59,977 nucleotides of DNA from Desulfobulbus_C sp964551175 (GTDB lineage: Bacteria; Desulfobacterota; Desulfobulbia; Desulfobulbales; Desulfobulbaceae), in contig CAZKBZ010000004.1 of the NCBI GenBank assembly GCA_964551175.1, forward strand, positions 1-59,977. Reading direction: 5' to 3'. The notes beneath the pieces were generated by a model that did not search any database, was not told the origin of the DNA, and worked only from the letters and a program-made list of their open reading frames with translations. This document shows, piece after piece, positions 8,864 through 17,921 of this stretch; the first letter of the stretch is position 1, and every line of letters starts with the position of its first letter. The position numbers and the translations under genes are program-made.

Positions 8864-9913
8864 TCAGCAGATCCTCGGCAACTGCTCCCCCACCGGCATA
8901 TCCACTATCCGACTGGCGCCGAGGCCGGTTTCCATGGTTACCATGCCCGGATGCTCGGACACGGCTTCACCTATGACAGCTGCTTTTCTGCCAAGCGGGT
9001 GGAGCTGCATGGCCGCAAGTATTTTGTCGGCTTCTGCAGGTGGGACTATGGTGATAAGCTTTCCCTCGTTGGCTACGTAAAGCGGGTCAATGCCCAGAAT
9101 TTCACAGGCACCCCGAACCTCGGGCAGCAGGGGGATCTGCTCAGCAAATAAGGTTATGCCAACCTGTGAGGAACGGGCAAATTCATTTAAGGTGGTTGCA
9201 ACACCGCCCCTGGTAGGGTCCCGCATGGCCCGTATGGCTGGAGAAGCATCCAGCATACATGCAACAAGGCTGTTCAGCGCCGCTGAATCACTGGTTATTC
9301 GAGTTTCAAAAGAGAGATCCTCCCGGCTGGTCATGATGGCCATGCCATGATCTGCAATCGTACCGGAAAGAATGATCTTATCACCGGGCTGTATGGTGGA
9401 GGCTGAAATGGTAACATTTTCCGGGACGCAACCGATCCCGGTGGTATTAATAAAAATTTTATCACAACTGCCTCTGTCCACCACCTTGGTGTCACCGGTG
9501 ACAATGGTAACCTCTGCCTGTGCGGCGGCTTCTGCCATGGAAGATATGATCCGGTGCAGATCCCTGATGGCCAGCCCTTCTTCAATAATAAAGCCGACAC
9601 TGAGACAGAGCGGCTGGGCCCCGCTCATACAGATATCATTCACGGTACCGTTAATGGCCAGATCACCGATGTTGCCGCCCGGGAAAAAAATAGGATCAAC
9701 CACAAAGGAATCTGTGGTAAAGGCAAGCCGTCCATGGGGAACCTGAACGATTGCCTGATCTTCCAGCCGGTTGAGAATATCGTTGTCAAAAAGAGGTAAG
9801 AAAAGCTCACTGATAAGATCCGCTGAAAGCTTGCCGCCGCTGCCGTGTGCCAGCTGGATAGTATCGTGCTCCATAATCGGCATGGGACAGGAGGAAGAAA
9901 ATGTGTCAACCAT
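8864..9913 (-). CDS. hypE: HypE carbamoyl dehydratase (hydrogenase maturation)
   Basis: HypE dehydrates the thiocarboxamide on its C-terminal cysteine to thiocyanate and hands cyanide to HypC-HypD. 349 residues. Visible features: HGSGGKLSADLI near the N terminus, TDSFVVDPIFFPGGNIGDLA, DPTRGGVATTLNEFA, and a C-terminal PRIC ending in the essential cysteine. The start is three bases after the hypD stop codon, so translation is coupled. An internal Met (MPIMEHDTIQLAHG) is an alternative start. Confidence 0.97.
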   Translation of the reverse strand: MVDTFSSSCPMPIMEHDTIQLAHGSGGKLSADLISELFLPLFDNDILNRLEDQAIVQVPHGRLAFTTDSFVVDPIFFPGGNIGDLAINGTVNDICMSGAQPLCLSVGFIIEEGLAIRDLHRIISSMAEAAAQAEVTIVTGDTKVVDRGSCDKIFINTTGIGCVPENVTISASTIQPGDKIILSGTIADHGMAIMTSREDLSFETRITSDSAALNSLVACMLDASPAIRAMRDPTRGGVATTLNEFARSSQVGITLFAEQIPLLPEVRGACEILGIDPLYVANEGKLITIVPPAEADKILAAMQLHPLGRKAAVIGEAVSEHPGMVTMETGLGASRIVDMPVGEQLPRIC

Positions 9914-9916
9914 AGG

Positions 9917-11011
9917 TCAGTCGGTTCCTCTAAAGTTATACTTATAATAGGCGGCGCAGGCCCCTTCACTGGAAACCATGGTGGCTCCCAGGGGGTGTTC
10001 GGGGCTGCACTCCCTGGCAAATGCCGGGCAGGATGACGGTTTCCGAAGACCCTGCAGCACTTCACCACTGATACAAAGAGCTGATTCCCGGGTTGTGATG
10101 GAATCTACCCTGAATTTTTTCTCAGCATCATATGTGGAGTATTTCTCGCGTATTTTCAGGCCGCTTGCCGGTATCTCGCCTATTCCCCGCCACTTCCTGT
10201 CCGTAACTTCAAAGACTGACCGCACCATTGCCCGAGCCGGAAGATTGCCCTGACGTTCGACCACCCGTGCATACTGGTTATCAACCTGATGCCTGCCCTC
10301 TTCCAGCTGTTTGACAACCTCAAAAATAGAGGCCAGGATATCAATGGGCTCAAAACCGGTAACCACGATCGGAACTTTGAATTCTTCTGCTATCGGCTCA
10401 TATTCCGCCCAGCCCATGACGGCACAGACATGCCCGGCTGCCAGGTATCCCTGCACCCTGTTGCCGGGTGATGCCAGCAGAGCCCGCATGGCTGGAGGCA
10501 CCAGCACATGACTTGCCAGTACGCTGAAGTTGGTCAACTGTTCCCGGGCTGCCTGGTGAATGGCCATGGCATTTCCCGGGGCTGTGGTTTCAAAACCAAC
10601 GGCTAAAAAAACGACTTCTCTGTCTGGGTTTTCCCTGGCAATTTTAACGGCCTCAAGGGGAGAATACACCATGCGCACATCTCCCCCCTCGGATTTAACC
10701 ATGAAAAGATCCCTGCTGCTTCCGGGAACCCGCAGCATATCGCCAAAACTGCAGAAAATCACCTCGGGTCTGGCAGCAATTGCAAGGGCCCTATCTATTG
10801 TTTCCAGGGGGGTAACGCAGACTGGACATCCGGGACCATGCACCAGTTCGATCTGTTCAGGTAACACCTGATCAATGCCGTTTCTGATAATAGAATGGGT
10901 CTGTCCGCCGCATATTTCCATGATTACCCAGGGACGGGTGGTTATCCAGCGGATATCGGCCAGGATGGCCTTGGCAAGAACAGGGTCTCTGTACTCATCG
11001 ATATATTTCAT
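9917..11011 (-). CDS. hypD: HypD, Fe(CN)2CO scaffold protein (hydrogenase maturation)
   Basis: HypD, with HypC, assembles the Fe(CN)2CO unit and carries a 4Fe-4S cluster. 364 residues. Family signatures are present: ICGGQTHSIIRNGIDQVLP, VHGPGCPVCVTP, VGFETTAPGNA and the C-terminal cysteine region (CPAFARECSPEHPLGATMVS). It lies between hypC and hypE in the usual order. Confidence 0.97.
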   Translation of the reverse strand: MKYIDEYRDPVLAKAILADIRWITTRPWVIMEICGGQTHSIIRNGIDQVLPEQIELVHGPGCPVCVTPLETIDRALAIAARPEVIFCSFGDMLRVPGSSRDLFMVKSEGGDVRMVYSPLEAVKIARENPDREVVFLAVGFETTAPGNAMAIHQAAREQLTNFSVLASHVLVPPAMRALLASPGNRVQGYLAAGHVCAVMGWAEYEPIAEEFKVPIVVTGFEPIDILASIFEVVKQLEEGRHQVDNQYARVVERQGNLPARAMVRSVFEVTDRKWRGIGEIPASGLKIREKYSTYDAEKKFRVDSITTRESALCISGEVLQGLRKPSSCPAFARECSPEHPLGATMVSSEGACAAYYKYNFRGTD

Positions 11012-11132
11012 GATGAAGCAGTCCAGGAAAATGAAGTCAGCAGTAACCTTGCGTTCTATCGATCAAAAGAGAAGAGAGGAGCAGCCAGCAGTATCCTGAA
11101 CTGGCAAAACCGTAGGCAGGTAAAATGATAAC

Positions 11133-11459
11133 CTATTTATTCATAAGAGTCCCCTTGTTCTCCTGCACACTCTGTTTGAGTCCCTGAAGTGTCTGCAGGT
11201 AGCTTCCATACTCTTCATCATCCTGTCCAGCCGCTGATCCTATGAGTTCTTCCCATGCCTCGTAACTCTTGAGCGCTTCCTCTTCATCAATGATTGACAG
11301 GGCAAAACCAGCATGCACAACAGTGTACTGCCCTACTTGAATATCGGGAACATAGGCAAGGCAGACCTTGTTTACTGTGCCAGCATAGTCAACCTTTCCC
11401 ATCTTCAGGCCAAACTCATCGTTTATTGCAACCACCTTTCCAGGTATAGCTAAACACAT
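11133..11459 (-). CDS. hypC: HypC/HybG chaperone with an extended C terminus
   Basis: HypC binds HypD and the hydrogenase large-subunit precursor. It begins MCLAIPGKVVAI with the essential Cys2, followed by GKVDYAGTVNKVCLAYVPD and VHAGFALSIIDEEEAL. At 108 residues it is about 25-30 longer than typical HypC; the extra acidic C-terminal tail (AAGQDDEEYGSYLQTLQGLK) has no known role. First of the hypCDEF block, 329 bases after hybB. Confidence 0.95.
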   Translation of the reverse strand: MCLAIPGKVVAINDEFGLKMGKVDYAGTVNKVCLAYVPDIQVGQYTVVHAGFALSIIDEEEALKSYEAWEELIGSAAGQDDEEYGSYLQTLQGLKQSVQENKGTLMNK

Positions 11460-11788
11460 TCTATTCTCTCAACAATATCTTTATGTATTGTAACTGTTCA
11501 AGGCACCCTCAAATGAATTCACCAGCACCCTCCTCCGCACATGTGCAAAGTCTTCAATATACAGGAGGGGGAGTATATTTGAAGAAAATAATCACGCACA
11601 GCTGAGGGCACTGGTAAATTTTTCCGTCCCGGTGAACTGCCTGTTCGGTTACACACAGGGGTGATGTCCAAACCTGTAAGCCACATCTGTAACTGTAAGT
11701 TTACAGAACAAATCCAATTTACAACCGGGGCAACTGTTCAGTTTCTCTTTTGGCCACCTTGCAAACAGCAACTTTGCAAAAGTAGCCT
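11460..11788. other. 329-base gap between hybB and hypC with hairpin and palindrome
   Basis: It contains an imperfect hairpin (arms CTTCAATATAC and GTATATTTGAAG, ~11552-11585, loop rich in G on the plus strand) and a perfect palindrome GCACATGTGC (11537-11546). Neither is followed by a T run on the minus strand. The gap may separate a hyb transcript from a hyp transcript, with an internal promoter before hypC. No gene is visible. Confidence 0.45.
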
Positions 11789-12922
11789 TTAGTGATACTT
11801 GAAGAGCGGCAGATACTTGGCCGCCATTTTAAACAAAACCACACCCAGCGAAACTAATCCCAAAGTCAGAAACCACTCCATGGCCGAAGGAAAGTAGCTT
11901 CCTCCTGCTACTGTTGTATTGTATTGATCCATGCTGAACAGACAGACATTCAACCTGTTGACCAGGACACCGATGATCACCAGCCAGTTTACAGCCGCTA
12001 TACAGTTCAGGCTGGTCCGCACCTTCCTGCTCAGCAGAAACAGTATCGGAATAATTACACCGATAGCCATTTCCAGGAGAAACATATTTGACGGCATGCT
12101 GCCGTTAAAGACCAGTCCCAGGCTGTTGGTCGTAACAAGATAGTACACTTTCACGATCAGATAGATGATGAGTGTCGTGAGGACTCCCCTGGCAAGCCCG
12201 AAAAATATCTCCTTGTCAATTTTGTGGTTGAATGCCTTGGCACTGATCATCGATTCTGTGCTTACCATGGCAAGTCCCATGGCAATGGCAGAGATCAGAA
12301 ACATGTACGGCATAAACGGGCCAACAAACCAGAGCGGCGACATCTTGGAAGGAGCTATCAAAAAAACAGCTCCCAGAGAAGCCTGGTGGAGGGTGGAAAG
12401 CATGCAGCCGAATATGACAGCCCAGACCATGTAACGATTCAGAAAATGAACAACCTTGTCCATCTTGAATTTTTCAAAAAACATCGGCGAAGATTCAATG
12501 CCAAGGGTCGTTGTATACAAAATGACATGGATGGCAACAACCCACATGATGGAGTGCACCTGCCACATGATCGCGGGATGCCAGAGTCGGAAAGGATGGC
12601 CGATATCAAAAAACAGGGCAATAACGGCCAGCAGATATCCAAGAAAGGCTGTCAGAATGGCCGGACGGCCGATCGGTTTATATTTTTTCCAGTTAAAGAT
12701 GTAGATGGCAGCGGCAATGGTAAAGCCACCGCCGGCCATGGCCACACCACCCAGCAAATCAAAACCCAGCCATATACCCCATGGATAGGTATCGTTCATG
12801 TTTGTAGATGCACCGAGGCCATTGACCATTCGATACAGAGCGATAGCCCCGGCGATCAGAATGAAGAGAACCATTACCACTGTTCTCGGCGTCCACATTT
12901 TTATTTCGTGGTCAGAACCCAT
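11789..12922 (-). CDS. hybB: HybB-like NrfD-family membrane subunit of the periplasmic hydrogenase
   Basis: Integral membrane quinone-interacting subunit that links the periplasmic HybOC dimer and ferredoxin HybA to the menaquinone pool. 377 residues with about ten hydrophobic helices; NrfD/HybB-type motifs include NDTYPWGIWLGFDLLGGVAM and IGHPFRLWHP. The ATG at 12922 (MGSDHEIKMW) is preferred to one four codons upstream because GGAG precedes it at 6 bases. In E. coli hybB precedes hybC; here it follows the protease gene. Confidence 0.93.
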   Translation of the reverse strand: MGSDHEIKMWTPRTVVMVLFILIAGAIALYRMVNGLGASTNMNDTYPWGIWLGFDLLGGVAMAGGGFTIAAAIYIFNWKKYKPIGRPAILTAFLGYLLAVIALFFDIGHPFRLWHPAIMWQVHSIMWVVAIHVILYTTTLGIESSPMFFEKFKMDKVVHFLNRYMVWAVIFGCMLSTLHQASLGAVFLIAPSKMSPLWFVGPFMPYMFLISAIAMGLAMVSTESMISAKAFNHKIDKEIFFGLARGVLTTLIIYLIVKVYYLVTTNSLGLVFNGSMPSNMFLLEMAIGVIIPILFLLSRKVRTSLNCIAAVNWLVIIGVLVNRLNVCLFSMDQYNTTVAGGSYFPSAMEWFLTLGLVSLGVVLFKMAAKYLPLFKYH

Positions 12923-12944
12923 TGTTTTCTCCATTATCAGGTAA

Positions 12945-13484
12945 TCAGGTTGTCAGAGAGTAGCCTTCACAGGTATCCCAGAACCTGGCTTTGTCAGAAA
13001 AAGTGCGATCAAAGGTTTCCACCTTGCAGCCCAGTGATTTGAGTTCATCACATATGGCCGGCAACAGCTTGTCCATGCTGGCTTCCACAGTATCGGAAAG
13101 ATCCAGCCCCTGATCAAGACTTGCCGGTTCCACACCGAACAGGACAATATTTTCAGGAAGTTCACCGGTCAGCATGGCAGCAGCCAACAGGTCAGACAGA
13201 CCTAACTGGTGCGGTGAGATTCTGTTTCGAAAAACAGCCGGGACATCTTCCCCTTCAAATCGGACTACAGTGCCGGGGAGCTGACCGGATTTGACGACAT
13301 CGATAATAATCAAATGATCCCGCCCGGAGATATGCCTGAGCAGTTCAATACCTGCTGTTCCACCGTCCAGCAACTCAACTTCACTGGAAAACCGACAACG
13401 CCTTTCCAGTTCATGGATTGCACGCACCCCTACACCTTCATCCGTGAGAAGAACATTGCCTATTCCTAAGACTAAAATATTCAC
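12945..13484 (-). CDS. hybD: Hydrogenase large-subunit maturation endopeptidase (HybD/HyaD family)
   Basis: Nickel-dependent protease that removes the C-terminal peptide of the large subunit after nickel insertion. 179 residues from the GTG at 13484 (ILVLGIGNVLLTDEGVGVRA), chosen because GAGG lies 6 bases upstream; another GTG four codons earlier is possible. Nickel-binding acidic and His residues of the family are visible (DEGVGV near 16, IIDVVKSG near 68, SPHQLGLSDLL near 92). It directly follows hybC, whose precursor it should cut after the His of DPCLACAIH. Confidence 0.93.
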   Translation of the reverse strand: MNILVLGIGNVLLTDEGVGVRAIHELERRCRFSSEVELLDGGTAGIELLRHISGRDHLIIIDVVKSGQLPGTVVRFEGEDVPAVFRNRISPHQLGLSDLLAAAMLTGELPENIVLFGVEPASLDQGLDLSDTVEASMDKLLPAICDELKSLGCKVETFDRTFSDKARFWDTCEGYSLTT

Positions 13485-13499
13485 ATCCGGCCTCACGGG

Positions 13500-15200
13500 T
13501 TAAAGTACTTTGACACGCACGACTTCATTATGCTCCTTGTCAACCAGATGGATCGCACATGCAAGGCATGGATCAAAGGAATGGAGGGTTCGCAGTACCT
13601 CCAGCGGTTTTTCCGGATCAGCGATGGGATTATCAAGCAGGGCAGCCTCATAGGGACCCAGATCATCCTTATCATTCCGGGGGCCGGCATTCCAGGTCGA
13701 AGGCACAACTGCCTGGTAGTTTTTGATCCTGCCGTTTTCTATGACAATCCAGTGGGAAAGAATTCCACGCGGTGCTTCATGAATTCCAAAGCCCTCCTGA
13801 ACACCCTTGGGGAAAACCGGCTCGTTGAAAATCGTGGTATCTCCTTTGGCAATGTTGTTAACCAGGGCAGTCCACTGATTTTTCATGGTGTCGTTCAAGA
13901 CGGCACAGCGGATAACCCGGCAGGCAATCCTGCCGATGGTGGAATGCAGGGCCTCAATGCCTACCTTGGCGCCGGCCAGTGAACTGACGGTATCGAGCAC
14001 CTGGGTAGCGTATTTCTGCGTGGGTTTATGACCGGCGGCAAACATAGTCAGGATATTTGCCAGTGGCCCGACCTGGGCGGGTTCCCCCAGGAAGGTAGGT
14101 GCTTTTACCCATGAATATTTACCGTTGTCGTCAAAATCGGTATAGTTGGGAACCGTTTCCTCCTGGTAGGGATGGCGATCCCAGTCACCCTTATACCAGG
14201 AATGTTTAATCGATTCCCTGACGTTTTCCTCAAAATAAGGGTCGTTAAAACTCTTGATCGGCTGGAATTTGCTGATATCAGCCGCCGGAATGTAGCCGCC
14301 TGGAAGCTCAAATTCAGTTCCCTTTGTATCCATCGGCATATCCGGTGTGGACAGGTAGTTGGTCACACCTGCCCCGTAACCTGTCCAGTCGGCATAAAAA
14401 GCCCCTATTGCGGCCACATCAACCAGGGCAACCTGTTTGATGAAATTATCAATTTTGTCAATAAGGGTCTTAATATGGTACAACTTCTCCATATTCAGGG
14501 TATCCGGACTGTCCAGGTTGATTGCATTGGTAACACCGCCCACGGCCAGATTCTGAATATGGGGTGTTTTAGAGCCGAGCAGGGCAACGATCTTGTTGAT
14601 TTCAACCTGGATTTCCAGTGCCTGCAGATAATGGGTGGCGGCCAGCAGGTTCACCTCCGGTGACAGCTTCATTGCCGGATGTCCCCAGTAGCCGCTCCCG
14701 TAAATACCGAGCTGACCGGAATCCACCAGCTTCTGGAGCCTGTCCTGGGCACCTTTTATCTCCTGATAGCTGTTCCGTTTCCAGTCTGACAAGCTCTGGC
14801 CAAGCTTGGCTGTCTCTCTTGCATCAGCCTTTAATGCCGACACAATATCTACCCAGTCAAGGGCGCAGAGATGATAAAAGTGAACAATATGGTCATGGGT
14901 TGCATGTGCTCCCATGATCATATTTCGTATATACTGGGCATTGAGAGGAATCTCCATACCGAGGGCATTTTCTACCGTACGCACTGAAACTAGTGCGTGA
15001 ACTGACGTTCAGACTCCACAGAATCTCTGGGTAAATATCCATGCCTCCCTGGCCTCACGGCCCAGCAGAATATTTTCAAAGCCCCGCCACATCTGTCCGG
15101 AGGACCAGGCGTTGGTTACCTTTCCACCATCAACCTCGCAGTCAATGCGCAAATGACCTTCAATTCTGGTAACAGGATCAATTGTTATTCTCTTAGCCAT
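13500..15200 (-). CDS. hybC: HybC-type NiFe hydrogenase large subunit, selenoprotein with Sec64 in the N-terminal motif
   Basis: Catalytic large subunit of a periplasmic uptake hydrogenase. The reading frame is open from the ATG at 15200 (GGAG 6 bases upstream) to TAA at 13500, except for one TGA at 15011-15009. Read as selenocysteine it gives 566 residues, the length of E. coli HybC (567). The TGA is exactly at the second cysteine of the L1 motif: RFCGV-Sec-TSVHAL, where relatives have RxCGVCxxxHAL. In NiFe enzymes that cysteine bridges Ni and Fe. The C-terminal motif keeps both cysteines (DPCLACAIH) and is followed by a 15-residue tail for HybD to remove. A SECIS-type hairpin follows the TGA (separate entry). 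A TGC-to-TGA sequencing error or a dead gene are the alternatives, but the hairpin and the intact operon argue against both. Confidence 0.9.
14976..15011 (-). promoter_or_regulatory. SECIS element in hybC
   Basis: On the minus strand the TGA (15011-15009) is followed after 10 bases by a perfect 7-bp stem, ACGCACT (14998-14992) and AGTGCGT (14985-14979), closing a 6-base loop AGTTTC with G in second position. The loop starts 18 bases after the TGA. Distance, loop size and the G near the loop start match the bacterial SECIS pattern that recruits SelB. The Leu codon in the stem is CTA, a rare choice in this window, as expected if structure constrains it. Confidence 0.8.
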
Positions 15201-15261
15201 TACATTCTCCAAAAATTGGTTACTGGAAGTTATGTTATCATCACAAGTCGGTCACAGTATT

Positions 15262-16245
15262 TCAGGATTCCTTATCATCACCACGAGTTATGAAATGAGT
15301 CACTGTACCTGCCACCAGGAGTGCGCCAATGAGTATGGGCACTTTCTTAATATATTTCCAGGTAAGATCCGGGTACGCATCATCGGTAATCCGGGGGTTG
15401 AAACCGAGCTTGTCAAAGGGAACGCCGGCCATGAGCAGATACTGGGTGCCGCCTGCCTCTGTCAGGCCGTAGACCTTTTCCGTATAATGCGGCACTTTCT
15501 GTATCAATGTCTTATCGGAATCTACTCTCTGGACGGGATATGCATATTCGTCTCCAGGCTTGAGAGTCAGTCGTTTCTTCGCCTCTTCTTGTAAATCAAC
15601 AACCTTGCCGAAGATAGAAGCTCCTGTGGGGCAGAATTCACAACAGGCCGCATATTTTCCTTCAGCATAGCGATGATGGCATAGCTGACATTTGACAATT
15701 TTGGGACTGGCCTTTTCCCACTCAAATTTTGGAATATTGAAAGGGCAGGCTACCTGGCAGTATCGACAGCCTATACACTTTTTTGCATTATAGGAAACAA
15801 CACCGGTTTTCGGATCCTTGACCAAAGCCGCCACCGGACAGACGGAAACGCAGGCAGGATCGACACAATGAAGACAGTGATTTTTGACAAAGGAAAAACC
15901 GTTTTCCGCCTGATCCTTATTTTCACCGGTACCATCTGTATAGGCCTTGATGATATTTAAGGTCTTACTGGACAGGTTTGCTGGAGCATCATAAATTCTA
16001 TCCGGACTGTATTCGTAAGGAACGCCCCTGTCCTCGTCGTAGAGGGCACCTCCCGGCATGCTGTTGTACTTCTTGCAGTTGACCATACATGACTTGCAGC
16101 CGATACAGAGAGTCGCGTCATAGAGTATGCCGACCGCATCAGGCGGCAGCGGTTTCGGGGCTGCATCGGCAAGTGAAACATTTGAAGCCAGCAGTAGACC
16201 ACTCCCTGCAGATACCTTTAAAAAGTCTCTCCTGTTGATAGCCAT
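15262..16245 (-). CDS. hybA: HybA-like periplasmic ferredoxin subunit of the hydrogenase
   Basis: Electron-transfer subunit carrying four 4Fe-4S clusters between HybO and HybB. 327 residues: a Tat signal (RRDFLKVSAGSGLLLA), cysteine motifs LCIGCKSCMVNCKKYN, HCLHCVDPACVSVCPVAA, KKCIGCRYCQVACPFNIP and CQLCHHRYAEGKYAACCEFC, and a C-terminal membrane anchor (VPILIGALLVAGTVTHFITR). It begins three bases after the hybO stop codon and precedes hybC. Confidence 0.95.
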   Translation of the reverse strand: MAINRRDFLKVSAGSGLLLASNVSLADAAPKPLPPDAVGILYDATLCIGCKSCMVNCKKYNSMPGGALYDEDRGVPYEYSPDRIYDAPANLSSKTLNIIKAYTDGTGENKDQAENGFSFVKNHCLHCVDPACVSVCPVAALVKDPKTGVVSYNAKKCIGCRYCQVACPFNIPKFEWEKASPKIVKCQLCHHRYAEGKYAACCEFCPTGASIFGKVVDLQEEAKKRLTLKPGDEYAYPVQRVDSDKTLIQKVPHYTEKVYGLTEAGGTQYLLMAGVPFDKLGFNPRITDDAYPDLTWKYIKKVPILIGALLVAGTVTHFITRGDDKES

Positions 16246-16247
16246 TG

Positions 16248-17372
16248 TCAGCTCTCCTCATTCTCTTGATCCTTTTTACCCAGATTCGACCCGACAGCAA
16301 CTGCAGCAGCGCCGACTGCGGCACCTGCCACGCCGGCTGCCAGAGCAGAAGCACCTTTGCTCTTTTCCGGTGGGGTTGAGACAAACCGGGCCGGTGGAGT
16401 GACATTGAGTACCTGGGCCGGTGAATACAACGGTGCTTTGAAGCCGACGCCTTCCTCGGAACAGCCAAAACAGGGGTGCCCGGTATTCACCGGCCAGGTG
16501 CCGACATCGTTAAAACGTAATGTTGAACAGTTATTGTATGTTTCAGGACCCTTACAACCAAGTTTGTAAAGGCAGTAGCCTTTGCGATGACCCTCATCGC
16601 CGAATTTTTCGGCAAAACGACCGGCATCGAAATGGGGCCTCCGCTCACAGTTCTCGTGGATGAGCCGACCGTAGGCAAATTTCGGCCTGAGCTTGTCATC
16701 AAGCTCAGGCAGCTTTTTAAACGTTACGTAATAGAGAACCGTGGAAAGGAAATTATATGGGTTCGGCGGGCAACCTGGAATATTGACAACCGGTATGCCT
16801 GTCCCCTCCAGTATTTTATAGACCGGTGTGGCTCCGGTGGGATTCGGATCAGCCGAGGGTACACCGCCCCAGGCCGCGCAGGAGCCAAATGATATAACAG
16901 CGGCTGCCTTGGGAGCTGTTTCCTTGAGAATCTCGAGCGCCGTACGGCCGGCAACCTTACAGTATATGCCGCCGTCTTTAACCGGGATCGATCCTTCGCA
17001 CACCAGGATAAACTTGCCCTTGTTCTCCTCTATGGCTTTAGCCCTGTACTCTTCGGCCTGGTGTCCGGCACCTGTGTTGAGGGTTTCTGAGTAATCCAGG
17101 GAGATGAGATCAAGAATAAGCGTTGCCAGGTCGGGGTGACTGGCTCGCAGCAGGGACTCTGTGCAGCCCGTGCATTCCTGGCCGGAAAGCCAGATTACCG
17201 AGGGGCGTCTGGCCGCATCGGTGGCTGCTTCGGCAATAGCCGGCCCGAAACTTTCAGACAAGCCCATATACACTGCGGCTGCAGTGCATACTTTCATAAA
17301 GTCTCTCCGGGAAACACCTTCAGCTATTGACTGTTGGGCAGACTCACAGTGGATAGAATCACAGCATTTCAT
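16248..17372 (-). CDS. hybO: HybO-type NiFe hydrogenase small subunit
   Basis: Small subunit with three Fe-S clusters, exported with HybC by the Tat pathway. 374 residues: Tat motif SRRDFMKVC near residue 21, proximal-cluster motif ECTGCTESLLRASHP, SFGSCAAWGGVP, IPGCPPNP, LGCKGPETYNNC and CFGCSEEGVGF. The C-terminal ~30 residues are Ala/Gly/Val-rich and hydrophobic (ALAAGVAGAAVGAAAVAVG), a likely membrane anchor. First gene of the hyb operon; the 549-base upstream region holds repeated GTGC sites. Confidence 0.96.
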   Translation of the reverse strand: MKCCDSIHCESAQQSIAEGVSRRDFMKVCTAAAVYMGLSESFGPAIAEAATDAARRPSVIWLSGQECTGCTESLLRASHPDLATLILDLISLDYSETLNTGAGHQAEEYRAKAIEENKGKFILVCEGSIPVKDGGIYCKVAGRTALEILKETAPKAAAVISFGSCAAWGGVPSADPNPTGATPVYKILEGTGIPVVNIPGCPPNPYNFLSTVLYYVTFKKLPELDDKLRPKFAYGRLIHENCERRPHFDAGRFAEKFGDEGHRKGYCLYKLGCKGPETYNNCSTLRFNDVGTWPVNTGHPCFGCSEEGVGFKAPLYSPAQVLNVTPPARFVSTPPEKSKGASALAAGVAGAAVGAAAVAVGSNLGKKDQENEES

Positions 17373-17557
17373 ACACTTCTCCTCTTGGTGTAGGGTTTAG
17401 AAGCTCTATACTTATGGAAACTGCTCAGCAGCACTCCATCAGGGCTATTCACAACAGCTACGTGTTCAGCAAATAGCTGACAAAAACAACGTTGCTGTCT
17501 CGCATACAAGAAATTGCCATATCCATAATTTCGGACAAGCATACAGATGGTCTAATT

Positions 17558-17570
17558 GTGCAAAAGGTGC
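17558..17570. promoter_or_regulatory. GTGC-N5-GTGC direct repeat upstream of hybO
   Basis: GTGC, AAAAG, GTGC. The same arrangement with the same 5-base A/T-rich spacer occurs at 17684-17696 and 26373-26385. A candidate binding site for a regulator of hydrogenase genes; the factor is unknown. Confidence 0.35.
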
Positions 17571-17683
17571 TTAATTCTTCCCCGGTTGATCCATGTTATC
17601 ACGATAAACAGAAAACGCAAAGAAATTTTAGCGGTAAATGCATCTTTTTTGGTCAAATCTGCCATTGCAGGAGCAAAATGGCT

Positions 17684-17696
17684 GTGCATTTTGTGC
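17684..17696. promoter_or_regulatory. Second GTGC-N5-GTGC direct repeat upstream of hybO
   Basis: GTGC, ATTTT, GTGC, 126 bases from the first copy in the same intergenic region. The spacing between the half-sites is identical in all three copies in the window. Confidence 0.35.
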
Positions 17697-17921
17697 ATAA
17701 ATAATAACAACCGGCAGGCAGGCTCAATTGTTAAATTAAGGGAGAACACAGGGAGACTGACAGCAGAAATGCTGCACAAGAACTGCAATTTCTACGGACA
17801 AAGGATGGATACCGAATCGAAATGGTCTAAAGTCATCAAACAGAACAGAATTGAGGATCACGGCTATGTTTTGATCAGAACTGATCAACCATAAGATATC
17901 TCTTTGGGGCCGGGTACTGTC

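Larger units (their letters stand above)
17373..17921. promoter_or_regulatory. 549-base region upstream of the hyb operon
   Basis: Lies between the 3' end of the mvh/hdr operon and hybO, both minus strand, so it holds the hyb promoter. It is AT-rich and contains two direct-repeat sites GTGC-N5-GTGC (17558-17570 and 17684-17696). A 112-codon open frame on the plus strand (17556-17894) has no ribosome site and no protein-like composition, and I do not call it a gene. Confidence 0.5.

Noticed and set aside
12224..13042. 272-codon open frame opposite hybB/hybD
   Set aside because: Antisense shadow with composition unlike the neighbours' proteins.
13500..15212. Reading hybC as two genes or a frameshifted pseudogene
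   Set aside because: The frame is continuous through a single TGA at an essential Cys position, a SECIS-like hairpin follows, and the operon and maturation genes are intact.
17556..17894. 112-codon plus-strand open frame upstream of hybO
   Set aside because: No ribosome site, no recognisable domain, and it lies in the hyb promoter region.
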